DNA from: Gentiana macrophylla
Lineage: Eukaryota > Streptophyta > Magnoliopsida > Gentianales > Gentianaceae
Assembly: GCA_026214975.1 (NCBI GenBank)
Contig: CM047806.1
Coordinates: 79,965,599-80,029,598 of the forward strand
Direction: 5' to 3'
Length of the DNA: 64,000 nucleotides
Shown here: positions 1-9,970 of the stretch, piece by piece
Position numbering within the stretch: the stretch's first letter is position 1
Layout of the letters: every line of letters begins with the position of its first letter
Notes under the pieces: model-generated
Seen by the model: only the letters and a program-made list of their open reading frames with translations
Told to the model about the DNA's origin: nothing
Databases searched by the model: none
Position numbers and translations under genes: made by a program

Positions 1-1
1 A

Positions 2-501
2 ATGCCATTTGGATTGAGCAACGCCCCCGCGACATTTCAACGATGTATGATGTCATTATTTGCAGATATGGTAGAAGACTTCTTGGAAATCTTTATGGAT
101 GATTTCTCCGTATTTGGAGACGATTTCGATTCATGTCTCACACATCTAGCACGAGTGTTGAAGAGATGTGAAGAGACGAATCTTGTGCTTAACTGGGAGA
201 AATGTCATTTGATGGTTACGGAAGGTATAGTACTAGGCCACCGCGATATCAAAAAAACGGTATAGAGGTGGATAGAGCCAAAGTCGAGGTGATCAAGAAA
301 TTACCTCCACCTACTAATCTTAAAACTTTGCGAGGTTTTTTGGGCCACGCCGGATTTTATCGTAGGTTTATCAAGGACTTTTCCTTAATCTCTAGACCTC
401 TTACCGAATTATTGGCCAAGGATGTGCCATTCGTGTTTTCTAATGAGTGCATAAAAGCTTTCAACGAAATAAAAAGTAGATTGATTCTGCACCCGTTCTA
501 G
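2..501 (+). pseudogene. Ath1 reverse transcriptase, C-terminal half, frameshifted
   Basis: Encodes the palm and connection part of an Athila-type RT, which copies element RNA into cDNA in the virus-like particle. Positions 2-265 read MPFGLSNAPATFQRCM, then the catalytic FMDDFSVFG (the usual YxDD has F here). The frame shifts near 240-250, and 202-501 continues with the conserved GFLGHAGFYRRFIKDF segment. It ends at a stop at 499-501 where the RNase H domain should begin. The N-terminal RT lies before the window. It aligns with 37900-38350 (Ath4) and 26560-27000 (Ath2). The call as RT is secure; the activity is lost. Confidence 0.9.
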
Positions 502-1482
502 TAGCACCGGATTGGGATCTTCCGTTTGAACCGATGTGTGATGCAAGTGATACTCGCCTTTGTTGGCGCCGCTTTGGGTCGAGAAAGATAAGATTTTAGG
601 CCCATTTATTATGCAAGCCGGACTTTGAATGCTGCCCAAAGAAATTACGCCACAACGGAGAAGGAACTTCTGGCCGTTATCTTTGCCTTTGACAAGTTTA
701 GATCTTACTTAGTGGGTTCTAAAGTCACTGTGTGGACTGACCATGCGGCTCTTAAGTATCTCCTAGCAAAGCAAGATTCAAAGCCGAGACTGTTGAGATG
801 GATCCTACTATTGCAAGAATTTGATGTAGAAGTCCGAGATAAAAAAGGAAGTGAGAACGTGGTGGCCGATCATCTATCGCGCCTACAATTAGAGGATGGT
901 GAGGAATTACCTGAGATAGGAGAATCTTTTCCTGATGAACAACTTTTCTCCATCACCACCATCAGGGGACATAATGACTGTGCTGCAGTTTCTTCGCGAA
1001 TAGAGGTTGTGAATGAGAAGAAGCAACCATGGTTTAGTGTGTTTGTCAACTATCTTTCCGCAAAGTACCTGCCACCAAATCTCACTTTCCAAGAAAGGAA
1101 AAAGTTCTTTAAAGATCTTAGACATTATTATTGGGATGAACCGTACTTGTTTAAGCTAGGATCTAATAATGTTTTTCGAAGATGTGTGCCAGAGGAAGAG
1201 TATAATGATATCCTGAAGCATTGTCATTCTTATGAAGTTGGAGGACACTACGGGGGAGATAAAACTGCGGCCAAAGTCCTCCAATGCGGTTTTTATTGGC
1301 CGACATTGTTTAAGGATGCACACCAATATGCAAAGGCATGTCATGCTTGTCAAATGATGAGTAATATTTCAAGGAGGAATGAGATGCCACTCAAGAGCAT
1401 CTTAGAAGTGGAGCTTTTGACGTTTGGGGAATCGATTTTGTTGGACCCTTCACTTCATCATTATCTAACCGATATATCTTAG
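502..1482 (+). pseudogene. Ath1 RNase H and integrase zinc-binding domain
   Basis: From 625 a 285-codon open frame encodes most of RNase H ([10 protein letters not shown], then [14 protein letters not shown] and the closing VADHLSRL), which removes the RNA strand during cDNA synthesis. A linker follows, then the integrase HHCC zinc-binding domain ([12 protein letters not shown] ... CHAC). The first RNase H block, containing the first catalytic Asp (MCDASD in related copies), lies at 502-624 in another frame: near 550 the text reads tactcgcctttgttggcgcc where relatives have an open Asp-Thr-Ala-Val segment. The frame ends at 1482 just inside the integrase catalytic core. Confidence 0.88.
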
Positions 1483-2316
1483 TTTGTCAGAGATTATGTA
1501 TCCAAATGGGTTGAGGCCATTGCTTCCCTACTAACGATGCTAGGGTTGTGGTTAGATTCTTGAAGAAGAACATTTTTACAAGGTTTGGGACGCCTAAGGC
1601 GATTATAGCGACAATGGTAGTCATTTTTGTAATAAACCTTTTGAAATGTCGATGATTAAGTATGGGGTTCGACATAAGCTAGCAAAGCGCATATCACCCC
1701 CTGCGGTGGACATGTAGAAGTCACCAATCGAGAGATAAAGCGTATCCTGGAAAAAGCATTATCACGACTAGGAAGGATTGGTCGTTACGTTTAGACGACG
1801 CTTTATGGGCTTATAGGATCGCATATAAAACCTCGATTGGAATGTCACCATATAGGATTGTTTTTGGAAAGGCATGTCATCTACTGGTGGAACTCGAGCA
1901 CCGGGCCATGTGGGCAACAAGGATGCTAAATTTTGATGAGACGTTGGCGGTGAGAAAAGGATGTTAGCATTAACTCGCTGGAGGAGTTTCGTTTAGAGGC
2001 ATACGAGAATGCCAAGATTTTCAAGGAGCGCACGAAGAAGTTTCATGACAAAAAGATTCTGGAGAGGACGTTTCAAGAGGGTGATCAGGTTCTCTTGTAC
2101 AATTCGCGCTTAAGACTCTTCCCGGGTAAGTTGAAATCAAGATGGTATGGCCCATTTCAAGTACAACAAGTCTTTCCTTCTGGAGCGGTGGAGCTATTGA
2201 ATTTTAAAGACGAATCAAGATTTGTGGTCAATGGACATCGTATTAAGCATTATCACGGGCTTCCGCCTGCTGCTGAGGAGGAGGTTTTATACCTCGATGA
2301 CCATGTCTATGAATAA
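1483..2316 (+). pseudogene. Ath1 integrase core remnant and C-terminal domain
   Basis: The integrase core, which inserts cDNA into the genome, is recognisable only in pieces in several frames: [11 protein letters not shown] at about 1495-1530, the region of the second Asp near 1600-1640, and the Glu region near 1700-1740. From about 1978 the frame is open again to 2316 and reads through EEFRLEAYENAKI, a basic stretch, PGKLKSRWYGPF and VNGHRIKHYHG, the usual Athila integrase C-terminal tail, which binds DNA. No chromodomain is seen. The stop at 2314-2316 is the natural end of pol, judged from the matching end in Ath4 (40205). Confidence 0.82.
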
Positions 2317-2787
2317 ACCATCTTGAGCTGAGTCGAGCTAGCGACTATAAACTTAGAACTACTACCTATACCTATTTTTTTCATTTTTCTTTTTAATAAA
2401 GTAGCATGCGCCTATCACGGTTTTTTTCATCTCGCCATGTTCCGAGTCTAAGTTCGGAATAAACGAGGTTTTTTCCTTGATAGCCGTCATGTGAGTTTTT
2501 ATTTAGGTTTAAATCCCTTTTGGTCTTGTCCATGGCAGTATAAAATAAAGTGGCTTAAACTGTTTTTAGATATCTATATCTAATTACTGCCACATTATTT
2601 TATAACTTCCATAGACATGGTATTTGACGATTTCGTGGAGCTTGTTTGTTTATACAGGATGTGTCTGTCTCTCCACGCTGTGCCGATGATTTCTCCGATA
2701 TTGTTCCTTTACTTGGAGCCATTTCCAGAGCTAAGTCCTTCATCTTGAACTCTCATTTATTTTTGTCATTGAGGACAATGCCATGTT

Positions 2788-2805
2788 TAAGTGGGGGGCA
2801 GGGGA
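2788..2805 (+). promoter_or_regulatory. Ath1 internal polypurine tract
   Basis: The sequence TTTAAGTGGGGGGCAGGG follows the conserved lead-in GAGGACAATG. It nearly repeats the terminal PPT 980 bp downstream. PPTs resist RNase H and prime plus-strand DNA; an inner copy could act like a central PPT. The role is inferred; the duplicate is seen in all five Athila elements of the window. Confidence 0.6.
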
Positions 2806-3282
2806 CTTAGCTATATATTGTGCTATATGTTGAAAAAGTCAAGGGGAACGGAATACTGAGACAATATTGAGCCAAATTTAAAATAAAATAAAAAATTTTG
2901 GATAAATGCCAAGTTGTTTAACTCGTACCCTTAAACTTGTGAAGTTCGTATACTCAGAATTAATAGGAAATGAACCAAGTTGCGTGAGTACGTGGTCATA
3001 TTATACTTTTGCGATAAATTGTTAGTCGACTTAAGGATATTCATGCCAACAATTGCCAGTATTTAGGTATTGTTCAATTACTCAACATGCGAATCGCTTA
3101 GTACCGTATGAGTTATAATAATTGAAAGAAGTATGTGTACATTGCGTAGATAATTGGTTATGAGGACCTAGTGTCGACATTTGTCGACTAATGTATTCTC
3201 GATCTTTAGCCAGCCAATGCGGAGTAATAAGCTTGGGACGTACTGTTTTGACAATGTATTAAAACACTGGGCTTGTAGTAAC

Positions 3283-3313
3283 ATTACCAAAGTAGCCCCG
3301 CGCTTGTGGTAAT
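3283..3313 (+). other. Conserved stem-loop between the two PPTs of Ath1
   Basis: ATTACCAAAG is followed after ten bases by CTTGTGGTAAT, giving a stem of ATTACCA with TGGTAAT plus AAG with CTT around a GC-rich loop. The same bases recur at 24209-24239 in Ath3, inside a block of about 50 identical bases, while flanking sequence has diverged. Function unknown. Confidence 0.55.
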
Positions 3314-3767
3314 ATTCGATGCTATGCTTAATCTAAGATAGGGGGATACTCTATGAAAAGTTTTCTTCCTTGAGGATAGTAGTATTCGAAAAATATGCAA
3401 AATTGAAAAAATTCTCGAATTTTTAGAGGCTTCGAGTAGTACTCAGTCTCCAAGTCCAAAAACCCTATAGATATGCTCTTGCTTATTGTTCGAGTGCTTT
3501 AACCATTGCGAGGCATAAGAAGTATGAATGCTGATGTTGGTGAATTTAGATATGAAGTCTGCATAAACTCTAATCTTGCTACATTTATATAAAACCAATG
3601 CACATGCACACAGTCACTTCGATTCATAGCGAGTAGTGAATAATGCTTATCTTATGAGCATGACTGGTATGAGTTGACTCGGGTTTCTCGTGTAAGTATG
3701 AATTGACCACAGAAAATGTTGTCTTGGGGAATAACTTGTTGATGCTTTGTTCGGGACGAAGCAAAGT

Positions 3768-3784
3768 TTAAGTGGGGGGCATTT
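3768..3784 (+). promoter_or_regulatory. Ath1 terminal polypurine tract
   Basis: TTAAGTGGGGGGCATTT stands directly against the start of the 3' LTR (TGATGACAG at 3785), the expected place of the plus-strand primer. Confidence 0.85.
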
Positions 3785-5383
3785 TGATGACAGTTAAAAT
3801 ATACCCATTTATGTCATCAATTATAACCTTAAATCGGAGTTAATTATATATATTTCATATTTAATCACGTGTTTATATTTATTATTTAATGATAAGTGAT
3901 TATTAATATGATAATTGGTATTTAGCTGTATTTATTATAAAAGAGCAATTAATTGTGTGATAAATGCTGATTTTGCAGATCATGATAAATCGGGAAGATA
4001 ATTATCACGCAATCGAGAAATCTCAAGATAAAAGAGAAGAAAATTGGAGCATTGAAGAAAAGATAAATCAGATCAATTCAAAAGCATGGAGTGGGGAACA
4101 AGTCAGACGAACCGAATTTGAAAACGCGTAAAGAGGGAGGCTCGGTCGACCGAGCCATGCCATTCGGTCGACCGAGCGTGTAGGTTCGGTCACCCGAGCC
4201 TAATGTGATAAATGCATGTCAATCTTCTGGATTCTCCCTATGTCGGCTACAACTCCTATATAAACAGCAGCCACGATGCTGAGAAAGACACACCACTACA
4301 ACACAAAACAATTCATACAATTTAGCTTTTAAGTTTTTAGTTTTATTTTCTTTATGTTCGTACATTGTGGATTCATTGGATTCTCCGGTTGGGGAGCGCA
4401 TTAAAGAGTGGGAGTCACTCTCGTCTTCGAGGGTATGACTATTCAATTATGCAATCTTTATTCGTAGATCTGATATATTTTATTATGGAGTAGTTTTATT
4501 TGTATTGATTGCGTGATGTAGATTAATTTACGAACCCATGTGTTTAGGTTAGAAACGTTAAGAAGTAATCATGATTTGTTCCGGCACGAAGCGTGTTCGG
4601 TCGACCTAGACGTGTCACCGGTCGCCGAAAGTCTTTGTTGTTCGATCGACCGAGCGTGTGGTGATGTGTAGGGCAATATTATGATCGGCTTCGACTACGT
4701 CGATTTCTCGATTTGGAATTAAAACGAGTAATTAAACCTGATCAACTTAATTATTTGTCATCATAATTTAACATGAAACTCAAAAAGTGATTGTTACTTA
4801 GGATATAGATTGAATCGGCATCTAAGAAGTACGCCTTACCCTAGGAATGTTGCTTAGATGAGGTTACGGTTTATACCGGCATCCCTAGTCTCGTAATTGT
4901 GTCAGAAGTTATATGAGATGGAGGCATTAAAAAGAGAAGTCACGTAATGGAGGCACGATGATTTAGATGGCCTAATCGGAGCTAAATCTACCTTAGGGGA
5001 TGACTCCCGTAGTCATAATAATTAATCTTTAACGTTTGTTTTGTCTCGTTATCGTCCTAATTCACATGGGGGAGTTATAATCTACTAGCGTAATCAATAC
5101 TATTTGTTTAGATAATATCAACCGTATTATCCGTGTTTTAGTAGTCTTTAGTCTGTCTTTGTGGTCTTTTGTGTCTTGTGGTTGTCTATTATTTTATTTT
5201 CGCATTTAGTTGGTCGTAGATCGCTCTTTCAATTTAGTTCTAATAGGATAAAGTTGTGTTTTATTTGTGCCGAGTCTCTGTGGGATCGACCTCGACTCTA
5301 TCTAGCTATATTACAATTGAACCTAGTTCTCTTGCTAGTGTGTTAGTAGGCATCGAGTTAATAATTTAACTTGACCTCTATCA
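3785..5383 (+). repeat. Ath1 3' LTR (about 1.6 kb)
   Basis: Begins TGATGACAGTTAAAATATAC straight after the PPT and ends ...GACCTCTATCA, matching the Ath3 LTR ends (TGATGACGG...GACCCCGATCA). It is clearly diverged from Ath3 in between. A TATA box TATATAAAC is at 4257-4264, with three TCGGTCGACCGA-like palindromes at 4141-4200 upstream and two more decayed copies at 4596-4609 and 4641-4656 downstream. The right flank is Cop1 DNA; the 5' LTR is outside the window. Confidence 0.85.
4141..4200 (+). promoter_or_regulatory. Palindrome cluster in Ath1 U3
   Basis: Three near-copies of the 12-bp palindrome TCGGTCGACCGA at about 4142-4153, 4164-4175 and 4186-4198 (the last reads TCGGTCACCCGA) lie 60-115 bp upstream of the TATA box. 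Ath3 has three copies in the same place (19328-19385 and 25065-25124). Position suggests protein binding sites or structured RNA; this is inference. Confidence 0.6.
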
Positions 5384-5590
5384 CGCGTACCCCAATAATG
5401 CCAAATAGTACATGGATTGGTTACACAAACACTCAGTGGCATTTGAAAAGATTGTACAATATCTCTCAAAATATCATGCAATCAGATCACTAACCGCCCA
5501 ACCCCTCCATATATCTTTTCAGACTCCTATCCCCCAAAACACAAAAATCAAATTCTTTTCTTTTTCTCAAAGCCTAGAAAATTTCTTACA

Positions 5591-7091
5591 ATGGCCGCCA
5601 CACAACACTCACAAGAATCCATATTAATAGCCACTGTATAAAGCTTTTCTTTTGAAGAATATCCAGAATTGTGCAAAAATACTCTTCTCGCCAGCTTTAT
5701 ATGCAAAAAGATCAAGAAAACACAAAGATTGAGAAATATTTTGGATGTTAAAATGAATGAAGATCTTGACTTGGAAGGTTTATTACAATTTTGGGAAAAT
5801 ATGAAGATGGTAAAGAACTCACTGGTGACAAATGTTCGTGGAGAGAAGGTTATTATCAATGAAGAGATATTAAGGCAACTATTTGATTTCAATAAGCCAC
5901 TTGTGAAATCAATAGACCTAGCCTGTTTGCCACTAAAGCGTGAAGCCTTTCTCACCCAGATATCAGTCACTGATCATCCAGCCGGAGCTTATACGCATCC
6001 CAACCATCTCAAGACTGAATTTTCCTTACTCAGCAGATGGATCAGCAAACATGTTATCAAACATTTCGAAGGGTTACATATCTTATCCGAAGATGGGATA
6101 CATCTGATGAACATCATATATGATGAATTTGAATTCAACTGGGCAGGATATGTGTTCAGTCAAATCAAGAAGCAACACTTAGGTGAAATAGCATGTGTTT
6201 GCAAAACCCAAGCTGAAGGAAGACAAAGAGTTGGGAGATTTTGGTTGGAGAAATCATTCAGTAGAGTAATTCAGCATTACATAGAGAGACTCAGTCAAGG
6301 AAATGAGGCTGAACAAGCTGCTGTTTCAAGAACTACTGATACTGAGATAATTGCAGCAGTAGTAAGTCCAAGGAAAGAGCCTTCTAAAGCTATAGAAAAG
6401 AAGAAGACCATTTCTCAGCAGAAAGCTGAAAAGAAAGGAGTCAAGCAAAAAGTTGACTCACAGAAGGAAAAGTCAATTTGAAGACGTTTGTTCCCAGGTA
6501 CTTTAGTTAAGGAAAGTCAAACAAGCAGTACAGCACCAACTGAGGGGGAACAACAACTGACAACTAAAGATGCTCAACTTGCTGAAAACATAAAGCTGAA
6601 ACTATCAGAGAAACAAGTTTCCTCTATGGATGCTGAACAAGAGCAACAACACTTTCAGCAACAACAATCTCCGCAACCAGAATATATTTGAACATGAAAG
6701 GATCATCAATCTGATGAAGATGAAGCTCAAAACTGAAGACTCTCGGGAATCAATCAAAGATGTTCTAAAAGCTGAAGAAAAGATATTCCTAGAGAATCTC
6801 AAAATAGAAGACTTATATGCATTATTTCCCATAGATGAATTCTTAACAAGATGCTACAAGAAATTTGAAGAGAAAGTTCAAAAGAAGAAGTCAGCTGAAT
6901 CATCTATACCGAAGGATGTTTTAAAGAAGAATGATGATGACAAGGATGATGATTCAAAGAAGATGCCAGGGCAAAATTCAGTTTTACATCAAGAAGAGAA
7001 AGCTGATATCCAAGGAGATAAAACTGAAGCTCAGGATCAAGAAGGATTTCCAGTTGGTTCACAGACAATGAATAGTCAAAAACTAGAGTAA
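5591..7091 (+). pseudogene. Cop1 post-pol ORF, N-terminal part, decayed
   Basis: An ATG at 5591 in good plant context (acaATGGCC) opens a frame with in-frame stops at 5639 (TAA) and 6479 (TGA); 5642-6691 stays in the same frame, then 6630-7091 continues in the next. The N-terminal 200 residues (LEGLLQFWENMKMVKNSLV, EEILRQLFDF, SRVIQHYIERL) recall the globular domain of proteins annotated as putative plant transposon protein; Cop4 has a similar ORF at 60767-61533. The rest is Lys/Glu/Gln-rich and likely coiled coil. No signal peptide or membrane segment is seen, so a true envelope role is not supported. A TATA-like CATATATC lies 80 bp upstream. Function unknown. Confidence 0.6.
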
Positions 7092-7137
7092 GCGGATAAA
7101 CAACAGTTGATGTTTGTGGACAATCAAATTCAATCAA

Positions 7138-8838
7138 TGTTGGTCCCTTGGAAAGGCTAACACAAGTTTAGAGGGGGGGTGAATAAACTTGTCACCAAAA
7201 ACTTTCCCAAAACTGAAAAATCCCCAGGAACTGAGTTTTTGCCAAACTCAAACTGATACTCAGCTCTGTTTTGTTCCTATCCTTTAACTTATGCGGAGTT
7301 CAGCTAACTCAACTGAGTATAAGTCAATATTGACTTATATTTAGTCTTGTTAACAGGCAGCGGATAACAAGCCTTTGTGCAATAGATGTGTTAATAAAAA
7401 TCTAGACCTTCTATGTATCGTTATGTCTTTGACTCGATTAATCCAGTGTTTCTTTGAGTGATAATGCAACAAATAAAATAAACACAAGTGCATAAAGTAA
7501 ATCAACACAAGATTTGTTTATGGAAGTTCCGGGTGGTGTAATCCCGTACGTCTCCCCTTCTCCTGTGGTGTAGGAGGTATCACTAGAATCTTGAGATAAC
7601 CGTTACAAAATCCTAGCACTATGACAGTCCTTCATGACACCCTAGTTTCACTGTTACACAAAATGAAGAAATGTGAGATTTCTCCCTTCACTCTGCACAC
7701 TGATCTTTCGGAGGTGGAATTGCTCATTCACCAGCTCACCACTAACACAACCACAGTCCTCAGACTGCACCAACAGCTGTGGCAACCAAGTTGCAACCGT
7801 ATGAAGAAAGGTGGAATTGCTCTCTTCAAACTATGCACAACCAACCCTTTTTCACTAAGGTTAGGTTTAGAATTAATCAAGATATTAATTCAGTGAGCTG
7901 TCTGATTCTTATGGATCTGACTTTGTAGCTCCATAATGCCTTCTTTCCCCCTTAATGGGTTACTGGATCTTTCTTTGAAATCTTCAAGGCAATTCCGTTG
8001 GCTTCCCCTTTTTTTAGATATATATGATCTGATTTTCTGGATCTGGATCTTTGGATATGTGCTTGTAAAGCTCTTTTTCTGATCCTTCTCTCTTTTCTTC
8101 AAGTGATTCTCTTGTGTATTTATAGGGGTGATGTAACGGTCACTAACTCTTGTATCCGTTACACTTGTCGTTTAGCCAACGTTCATATGTACGATATTTT
8201 GTCGTATTGTTAATTCAAATTCAACAAGGCCTTAACTCGCTTTTCTACTCTTCTTCAAAATCGAGTACCTTGTATACTTAACATCGACTTTAATTGACTA
8301 AGTCGAGTACACCATTCGATTTCTTCTATTCTGTAAATCGATAATCTTTGTCCTTAAGATTATTCGGATTTTACATGATCTATAGTTTAGTTTGAGTCAC
8401 CACAGACTTGTTCGATCGTGACTTATAGTCACGACTTAATCGACTTCTAACCGAGTTTGCTACCTCGGTTCTTGATCTTCAGAATCGAGTCTGTGTCCTC
8501 GGTTCTTGACCGCTAGATAAGCCAATCGAAGTTCTGTGTCCTCGGCCGAACTTATCTTCTACAGTTCTTGCATTACTGAGTTTGAGCCCTCATACTCAGT
8601 TTTCTTGTTGTCACTCAGCTGTTCGCCTAGTTCCTATTCTATTACAATGCTTGTCTGAAACAACGTATACAAGGTTCAGACTCTAGATAGAACTTATACA
8701 TTTATTTCTAGACCATTTCTTGACTCTTCTTTCATTATGCACTATAACAGTTAGTTATGACTTCATCATCATTGGTTGTAAGTGATTTGTCTAATTATGT
8801 GACGAATCATCATCAAAACACAAATAATATTTCCAACA
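7138..8838 (-). repeat. Solo copia LTR inserted in the Cop1 post-pol ORF
   Basis: On the minus strand it begins TGTTGGAAATATTATTTG at 8838 and ends ...GGGACCAACA at 7138, the same family as the Cop1 3' LTR (TGTTAGAAAT...GGACCAACA). Flanks ATCAA (7133-7137) and GTCAA (8839-8843) form a 5-bp duplication with one change. There is no PPT or PBS beside it, so it is a solo LTR left by LTR-LTR recombination. A minus-strand TATA box (TATAAATAC) is near 8115-8124. When the LTR and one flank copy are disregarded, the host reading frame continues without a shift. Confidence 0.82.
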
Positions 8839-8843
8839 GTCAA

Positions 8844-9691
8844 CTAAAGAAGAAGTTGATCCAACAGAGTTGTTGACACCTGAAGAACTTACCAGAGTTC
8901 AAAATTCTCTGGATAGTATGCTCAGTCAAAAAGAAGATTACAACAATCTTTTGTCAAAAATCTTAGTCTACTTGGATTATAGGAAGAAAACTGATGTCTC
9001 AGTTCATTCCAAGTTAGACACTATCAAACAGACCACTTCATAATCATTTTCAAGAATTCTCAAGTTAAAGGAACAGCTTGAAATTACAACCTTGGAAGAT
9101 AGAGAAACTCAAGCTCAAGCAGACTGGCACTTAAACAAGAGAATTTACAGATTAGAGACTCGGCTCTCCGAAGTTCTAACTTCTCAAAAGGGCATAGCTA
9201 ATGATCAAAAGGCAACTCATTTGTTAATCAATCAGTTGTATGATGCCAAAAAGGGGGAAGTAGAATTAGAAAAGCTGATACTACAAGAGGAGAAGCTAAA
9301 ACTAGAAACTGAATTGAGTGAGCTAAAGAAAGGAAAATCAGCAACAGATCCATATGCCAGCAATGTGGAAAAACTCAGTGATGAACAGCTCATACTGAAA
9401 TACAGCCAACCTGGAGAGAAAAGAGCTGTTATTACACAAGATTTGTGGATCAAATTCTACAAGGATTATAATCATGTGAAGGCAAAGTACAGGCACAAGA
9501 CTTATGAAGAATCACTTGTTTACTTCTTTTCTGATGCATATCACAGTCAGAAGATGGCAAATCACAAGAAGATGAGAAACATGGAAGATAAGTTTGCCAA
9601 CAATAATAAGAAGGAACAAATGGAGATCGATGTTGATGAATTTGAAAAGTACTACAGGGACAACACTGATCTTCCCAAGTTAGCTCTTTAA
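8844..9691 (+). pseudogene. Cop1 post-pol ORF, C-terminal coiled-coil part
   Basis: Continues the frame of 7092-7137 after the solo LTR, with one in-frame stop at 9041; 9092-9691 is open for 199 codons. Composition is rich in Glu, Lys, Gln and Leu with heptad-like spacing (for example EEKLKLETELSELKKG), so a long coiled coil is likely. The end EMEIDVDEFEKYY-like acidic tail precedes a stop at 9689-9691. No catalytic motif is seen. Role in the element is unknown; structural or trafficking roles have been proposed for post-pol ORFs of this group, but nothing here proves one. Confidence 0.55.
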
Positions 9692-9970
9692 AGAAAATGG
9701 AAGTTGTCAAGCCTAGTGGATTACAACAGAACTTTTGCCAAGGAAGACAAAAAAACTAAAAAATGAGTATTAGTTACATGATAAGAAAATAAAGTTGATA
9801 TTAGTTACACAATAAGCAAAGTAGCAGATAAGTCAATTAATGTGTAACTTATCTCAGTTTTTGTGAATTCTAATGAAATAATCCAGTTTCCAGTTTTAGT
9901 TTTTATTTCATTGTTTTATCTTTAAGCTTTTCTATTAATGAGGGTTTTGGCATCGTCGAAAGGGGGAATT
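9692..9970 (+). promoter_or_regulatory. Cop1 3' UTR and polypurine tract
   Basis: An AT-rich non-coding stretch ends in GAAAGGGGGAATT (9958-9970), immediately before the LTR start. This is the plus-strand primer site and fixes the strand of Cop1. Confidence 0.8.

Larger units (their letters stand above)
2317..3784 (+). other. Ath1 post-pol non-coding tract with two polypurine tracts
   Basis: About 1.47 kb without a convincing ORF lies between the pol stop and the 3' LTR. In many Athila elements this place holds an env-like ORF; I see no membrane protein here. The tract aligns in patches with the end of Ath3 (23490-24709), including tataaaataaagtggctta near 2540 and a 50-bp block near 3262-3323 that is identical in both. 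An inner polypurine tract sits at 2788-2805 and the terminal one at 3768-3784. Confidence 0.75.
1..5383 (+). mobile_element. Ath1: 3' part of an Athila-type Ty3/gypsy retrotransposon
   Basis: The window opens inside pol. Visible in order are reverse transcriptase, RNase H, integrase, a 1.47 kb non-coding tract with two polypurine tracts, and the 3' LTR (3785-5383). The RT active-site motif FMDDFSVFG and the segment ETNLVLNWEKCH are typical of Athila-lineage pol. The LTR and the post-pol tract are related to those of Ath3 (18972-26507). Pol carries frameshifts and stops, so this copy is dead. It lies in the copia element Cop1, just upstream of that element's post-pol ORF. The 5' half and its target-site duplication lie outside the window. 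Confidence 0.88.

Noticed and set aside
2317..3784. Envelope-like ORF after Athila pol
   Set aside because: All frames are short; no signal peptide or membrane helices in any of the five post-pol tracts.
7621..7896. 91-codon plus-strand frame
   Set aside because: Lies inside the minus-strand solo LTR; no family similarity and not conserved in the Cop1 LTR.
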